Shown here: in pieces, positions 6,801 to 7,899 of the stretch
Position numbering within the stretch: position 1 is the stretch's first letter
Layout: every line of letters starts with the position of its first letter
Assembly (NCBI GenBank): GCA_903921945.1
Contig: CAIXSC010000987.1
Span: forward strand, 1 to 7,899
Origin: an uncultured Planctomycetaceae bacterium
Lineage (GTDB): Bacteria; Planctomycetota; Planctomycetia; Pirellulales; Pirellulaceae
DNA length: 7,899 nucleotides
Direction: 5' to 3'
The notes under the pieces: generated by a model
The model's database searches: none
Told to the model about the DNA's origin: nothing
The model's input: the letters and a program-made list of their open reading frames with translations, nothing else
Translations under genes and position numbers: made by a program

Positions 6801-7899
6801 GCAACCGCGATTTCGCCAAGGCCCGCCTCTACCCCGGCTTGGACGGTGATGGTTCCGGCGCCAGACGCCTCGATCGTGTCGGCGGCATCGAGAAACACGA
6901 TGGCCCCTGCCGGCGTCCGCAGGACAAGAGAACGGTCGGTGGCGATGGTGGCCGTGTTGTCGGCGATGTCTTCGATCGTGATCGACTCGGCATCAAACGT
7001 GAGCGTCCCGGCGCCGGCGGCTTGCAGGGCCGTTTCTGTCAGTAGAAGGGGACCGGTGAAGGTGATGAACGCGCCGGTTGCACCGCCGTCTGCGGCGACC
7101 ACCACGTCCACGTCCATTTCCACCGCGTCGAGCGCAGTGCCGATGCCCCCAGGGGCGGTAATGTCGATCTTCTTGGCAGTGATGTTGACCGTGATCGGAG
7201 GATCGTTGCCGTCCGTGATTGAGCCGACTGCAAGCAGTTTGACCGTATCGCCCTGGGCAGTGGCAACTCCGAGAACGATGCTGCCTGTGGTGTCGATATC
7301 GATATCGGCCGCCGCTCCTGCGGCGCTCGCGTCAAGCGTCAGGGTTGCGCCAGTGTTGCTTAGGAAAATGCCGCCCGATGTCGTCACGGTGGTGATTGCA
7401 GCCGTAGCGATTTCAATCTTGTTGCCAACACCCATTTTCGCCGCATTCAGCGTGACGCTAGCGGCGGTGATGTCCGCGCCCACGGCGTTCGCGTCGATCA
7501 ATTCGCCGCCCGCGCGGAGAGCGACGCTCTGTCCGGTCGCCACCACCGCTCCGTCGAGCGTCATGGTGCCGGTTGCGGAGATAGAAACAGCCCCGCCCGT
7601 GGCCGTCGCCGAGGTAAGGTTGAGGGCTTTGGTATTGGCAATCAACAGGCCGCCGCCTGTTCCGCCGTTGGCCGACAAGGAGTCAACCACGGTCTCCAGG
7701 GCGTCGCCGCCGGAACCGATGCCGTTTGACGCGACCAGGACGAGCGTGATGGCCGCCAAATTATTGTTGGCGCCGTTTCCGTCCAGAATGGCTCCGCCCG
7801 CGTTGAGTGTGACTGAGCCCGAAGCGGAAACAAGTCCGACCGTCATGTCGCCCGTGGCAATGCGCAGGTCGATGTCGCCTGTCGTCGTCGACGCATTCA
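854..7899 (-). CDS. Giant repeat-rich extracellular protein with C-terminal dockerin, 5' end missing
   Basis: One frame runs without a stop from the right edge to TAG at 854-856. The ATG at 7846 is internal: 17 further in-frame codons (ending ...DIDLRIATGD) precede it and join the beta-repeat pattern, so at least 2347 residues are present and the start is outside. Order from the N-terminus: beta-strand repeats (~7899-6610), Ala-rich helical block (~6605-5960), more beta repeats (~5955-5200), degenerate RTX-like repeats (~5190-3400), PPC domain (~3140-2700), Big_5/SbsA-like Ig domain (~2670-2155), a lone EF-hand loop (~1935-1900), FG-GAP-like repeats (~1853-1271), a dockerin pair (~1232-1040) and a polar tail ending DPWEHW. 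It is rich in Gly, Ala, Thr and Asp, poor in Lys, and I count a single Cys. This design is known from large planctomycete exported proteins, so a surface or matrix structural role with calcium binding is inferred. No catalytic motif was seen. The signal peptide must lie outside the window. Confidence 0.93.
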   Translation of the reverse strand, partial: NASTTTGDIDLRIATGDMTVGLVSASGSVTLNAGGAILDGNGANNNLAAITLVLVASNGIGSGGDALETVVDSLSANGGTGGGLLIANTKALNLTSATATGGAVSISATGTMTLDGAVVATGQSVALRAGGELIDANAVGADITAASVTLNAAKMGVGNKIEIATAAITTVTTSGGIFLSNTGATLTLDASAAGAAADIDIDTTGSIVLGVATAQGDTVKLLAVGSITDGNDPPITVNITAKKIDITAPGGIGTALDAVEMDVDVVVAADGGATGAFITFTGPLLLTETALQAAGAGTLTFDAESITIEDIADNTATIATDRSLVLRTPAGAIVFLDAADTIEASGAGTITVQAGVEAGLGEIAVAVVGNLKTAGGNILVEADRTITIGLLDAGAGNVTVQSAMSIIIDGNGSALNIVAGSTTLSGAGRTDRVAELDETFRIAEAAANAAEASADQTTAEAFASQLAMHVTYVQTLEATVANEAIVSANATAAADTATNNYNAIIVAKEASDTALSIASLAASAALLIMGPAQAVPLVGDAGAATAWAALQITLQVISVANNALALSAAAFAFEVTRLNGLAATAQAQFFADRSSLDLAQALEDQLLEAGSITQAAATKTAIVRDASERIRDQAILARDQANVIGTLAAPLGIQVTGAINVTAGPTDSYLQVVGPTALDLIHTTGSVTLISTGVITDADAGAGADILGTGLRISAVGGIGSAADPIETRVAVLNAANTSGGDIAIANTAGVGAALDITGISNVGGGGVIISNAGNTAAGQGITVSGPISATGAGAGITIASGSPLTINADLTSAAAILLTAAESPAVGDDLTVNVGVTLESTGSSVTLRAGDNVLVAGGSTIKAATTITMTADFNDVDAIGANVVVAGALVATSALINVDPAADDNDTFTITPSIGAPITVDAEDGTDTLNFIADGLAVTILGNVITAAGRAPVTFLNFEFVNIINTNGGGSITLNTASGVADALILTGTGQKAGTLSLNAGTPIAFTGVDSFTFNAGDLDDTATVTPFATPVLPWNVAVKIDGGTGTADRIIYNNVFGLRDTTLVTASGPQAGHVDSPGVTSALHSQLITFTNVEDLTLNANANEDERLTVNLRDSGVLDTANLLFDPVPANDDLQIVGLFDMVIDTDNYVGLTLNGRDGNDTFNLTPGPIPVFVDGGNPIGSTAGDTINLNPPGAFVIEPGPQNDEGGLNAVGRQRVSWDHIEEVSVTGGPGVFLGTNGDDDISIIARDSATHAGADGAQDFTVSLNDGLSILFLNTPTVFVDALGGDDDIVLRTPAPNNAVWDVDVLIAGGQAAAPTGVGQQGDVFELETPGTQTVSYSPTGIGTATIDIVTLSSVITIASFTSPVSGLPSSSGGVEQIVYQGLGGDDPLTLNGTAGSDVATINSDGSGTFRTLLGPDFDFFGAGGVIVNGGASTDRVIFNGTTANDVIDAQQVSATTVNATVNGLSHTANGSEIIGINTLSGDDLIRIGVSDGLQTSNPAASNRFDVDAGDANARLIVQDLGLGDLNIQRQGPDGRSGSITIGSFKPVVYKNVRRVDITPIDSVTGGTGTTDKNGRILILPTDPLETNDSRLNAGQLARVGQNSTSPSIDPGAGTSPFEVNGDEDWYEFRPQATGTFAVKILFDKIANLANGRPGLPGDGDLALDIYDANGTPITSGVANLAGNSKTATFGATNDPAFPQFNRIYVRVRGATPNSINLYDFDSLDVAGSVNPGVGNADLLGPQVTNVQVNSVPSATYNLFNSKDADNSLLPTPLTNSLLISFRDLALRAPGFVYPALDPVTATTPGTYVLRGDASGIIAIASIMIEPGSNSPPGVGGLATAQVRLVFANPLPDDRFTLTISDNVKDPAGNKLDGESNAAEPNGGPIFPSGNTHAGGNFIARFTIDTRAELATYASGSVYVDTNGNYSFDPTNTDATHRDITYQMGFASDNIFAGNFVKAPAGIADGFDKLAAYGKVGTNFRWLIDVNSDGIVNASDVNVIQPLFAGVTSIDGMPVAGNFDGNAANGDEVALKVGSTWLLDKVGHNFVLETKLPGTNMVGLPIVGDFDNDGIDDLGSWADDKFYLNLSTLGPIDGTADRIFTFGFASVRERPVAGDFDGDGITDLGLWVPDRAGVAPSEAAEWYLFLSGGSAVGRGGIIGQGQTILDRLNSPTGVVFTPAPFGNDKFAQFGDEYGLPVPGNFDPPITSGQPNGSYTNTQLALDVNNDGVISPLDALLIINHLNSNTVAPTNSPFVQAPFVDVNGDGDCTALDALLVINALNSRSTESVGSSEGEAAPADTVFAELGNETNADDTWMALLSANEHDGRKETLPAILLIKDPWEHW
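1040..1232 (-). other. C-terminal dockerin-type calcium-binding pair
   Basis: Two EF-hand-like half-sites follow each other. The first reads LALDVNNDGVISPLDALLI (from ~1232) and the second VDVNGDGDCTALDALLVI (from ~1109), each followed by a helix ending INHLN or INALN. Ligand positions 1, 3, 5, 9 and 12 are all filled (D, N, D, S/T, D). This matches type I dockerin pairs and in particular the D-A-L-L-V-I-N-x-L-N form common in planctomycetes. No cohesin is visible in the window, and in planctomycetes the partner of such dockerins is not established, so attachment to a scaffold is only an inference. Confidence 0.85.
1271..1935 (-). repeat. Lone EF-hand loop plus four FG-GAP-like PVxGxFD repeats
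   Basis: A single EF-hand-type loop, DVNSDGIVNASD (about 1935-1900, with D1, N3, D5, N9 and D12), follows the stretch DKLAAYGKVGTNFRWLI. Four repeats follow: MPVAGNFDGNAANGDEVAL (from ~1853), GLPIVGDFDNDGIDDLGSW (from ~1712), RPVAGDFDGDGITDLGLW (from ~1562) and YGLPVPGNFDPP (from ~1310). The spacings are about 47, 50 and 84 residues. The middle two keep a full D-x-D-G-x-x-D calcium loop; the first is loosened and the last has lost it. FG-GAP/VCBS repeats of this kind build beta-propeller-like modules in secreted proteins; four copies are fewer than a closed seven-blade propeller needs. Confidence 0.7.
2155..2670 (-). other. SbsA/Big_5-like Ig domain
   Basis: About 170 residues from GPQVTNVQVNS to ARFTIDTRAEL. 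The opening 'G-P-x-V-x-x-V' strand, a central 'ISFRDLAL...PGTYVLRGD' part and the later LVFANPLPDDRFTLTISDNV followed by KDPAGNKLDGE are the usual landmarks of Ig-like domains that describe 'D-x-x-G-N-x-L-D-G' loops in bacterial surface proteins. It joins the PPC domain upstream and the EF-hand and FG-GAP region downstream. Assignment is by motif only. Confidence 0.6.
2700..3140 (-). other. PPC (bacterial pre-peptidase C-terminal) domain
   Basis: The domain opens DPLETNDSRLNAGQLARVG, the usual 'E-x-N-D-s-...-A' entrance of PPC domains. It continues with GDEDWYEFRPQATGTFAVKI, the hallmark D-x-D-[WY]-[YF]-x-[FV] strand and T-G strand, then DLALDIYDANGTPI and ends with the YVRVRG strand and INLYDFD. 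The order and spacing match the family (Pfam PPC, about 100-150 residues). In other proteins this domain follows secreted peptidases or occurs in large surface proteins as a beta-sandwich module; here no peptidase is visible upstream. Confidence 0.75.
3420..4190 (-). repeat. Degenerate RTX-like GGDD repeats
   Basis: Short acidic turns precede beta strands: GTNGDDDISII (~4187-4155), ALGGDDDIVLRT (~4049-4014), GLGGDDPLTLNGTAGSD (~3742-3692), NGTTANDVIDA (~3567-3535) and LSGDDLIRIGV (~3450-3418). They resemble the GGxGxDxUx nonapeptide of RTX proteins but are spaced irregularly and are not tandem, so a full parallel beta-roll is unlikely. A weak calcium-binding or stabilising role is inferred. 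Confidence 0.6.
3903..5193 (-). repeat. Four 'D-D-T-F-x-x-T-P' calcium-type repeats
   Basis: Four units share the plan [D/G]-x-[ND]-D-x-hydrophobic-x-hydrophobic-x-[TP]-P, then a short spacer, a strand ending in V-D-[GA]-G or similar, and a closing D-x-[IL]-x-[NL] strand. They begin DDNDTFTITPS (~5190), DDTATVTPFATP (~4838), DGNDTFNLTPGPIP (~4420) and DDDIVLRTPAPN (~4033), and close with GTDTLNF, TADRIIYNN, AGDTINLN and QGDVFELE respectively. The unit is about 30-45 residues. Similar repeats occur in planctomycete and other large exported proteins and are related in style to RTX nonapeptides; calcium binding is inferred from the Asp/Asn/Gly density. Confidence 0.65.
5960..6605 (-). other. Ala-rich helical block inside the beta-repeat region
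   Basis: About 215 residues between AELDETFRIAEAAAN and ARDQANVIG change character sharply. The Gly/Thr beta pattern stops and is replaced by Ala, Glu, Gln and Arg runs with helix-type spacing, such as AEAAANAAEASADQTTAEAF and RDASERIRDQAILARDQAN. The centre (~6360-6165) is strongly hydrophobic: one stretch around ALSIASLAASAALLIM, a turn-like part with Pro and Gly (MGPAQAVPLVGDAG), then a second around ALQITLQVISVANNALALS. This suggests a helical hairpin flanked by amphipathic or coiled-coil helices. I do not recognise a named domain. The frame stays continuous and the same beta pattern resumes after it. Confidence 0.7.
6610..7899 (-). repeat. N-terminal filamentous beta-strand repeats
   Basis: Diverged units of roughly 95-105 residues can be aligned by eye. 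Each opens with a strand like SVTLNAGGAILDGNG (from ~7816), SVALRAGGELIDANA (from ~7530) or TVKLLAVGSITDGND (from ~7245); a looser one begins SLVLRTPAGAI (~6932). The first three continue with a G-[IV]-G element (NGIGSGGDALET, MGVGNKIEIAT, GGIGTALDAVEM) and, in the first two, a GG-[IL]-x-[IL]-x-N-T segment. The same pattern returns after the helical block (SVTLISTGVITDADA, then GGIGSAADPIET, from ~5840). Such repeats are known from haemagglutinin-like proteins with right-handed beta-helix folds; the fold here is inferred. Confidence 0.75.

Overview
This window looks like a chromosomal piece of a planctomycete, probably from the Pirellulales or a related group. The evidence is a giant secreted-type protein that combines filamentous beta-strand repeats, degenerate calcium-binding repeats, a pre-peptidase C-terminal domain, FG-GAP-like repeats and a C-terminal dockerin pair of the D-V-N-x-D-G...L-D-A-L-L-[IV]-I-N-x-L-N type. 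That architecture is typical of planctomycete extracellular proteins. The lineage call is an inference from protein style alone; no rRNA or marker gene is present.

The layout is simple: two convergent genes, each cut by a window edge. On the left, the 3' part of a plus-strand gene (1-472; 156 residues visible) encodes a conserved soluble protein resembling the DUF2071/YqjF group. An intergenic spacer of 381 bases (473-853) follows. It holds a perfect 10-bp inverted repeat, a T-rich tract, and two adjacent hairpins that abut the stop codon of the other gene. The remaining ~7 kb (854-7899) is one uninterrupted minus-strand reading frame of at least 2347 codons. It is still open at the right edge, so its true start, signal peptide and promoter lie outside the window.

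From N- to C-terminus (right to left) the giant protein has: filamentous-haemagglutinin-like beta repeats of ~95-105 residues; an Ala-rich helical block of ~215 residues with a hydrophobic centre; more beta repeats; a long tract of degenerate RTX-like and 'D-D-T-F-x-x-T-P' repeats; a PPC domain; an SbsA/Big_5-like Ig domain; a lone EF-hand element; four PVxGxFDxD (FG-GAP-like) repeats; a two-loop dockerin; and a short charged tail. It is probably an exported surface or matrix protein. The helical block inside the beta-repeat region is the least expected part.

The two genes converge and nothing in the sequence links them functionally. I found no RNA genes, mobile elements, CRISPR arrays or tRNAs. 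The long plus-strand open frames opposite the giant gene are best explained as antisense shadows of a GC-rich coding frame.
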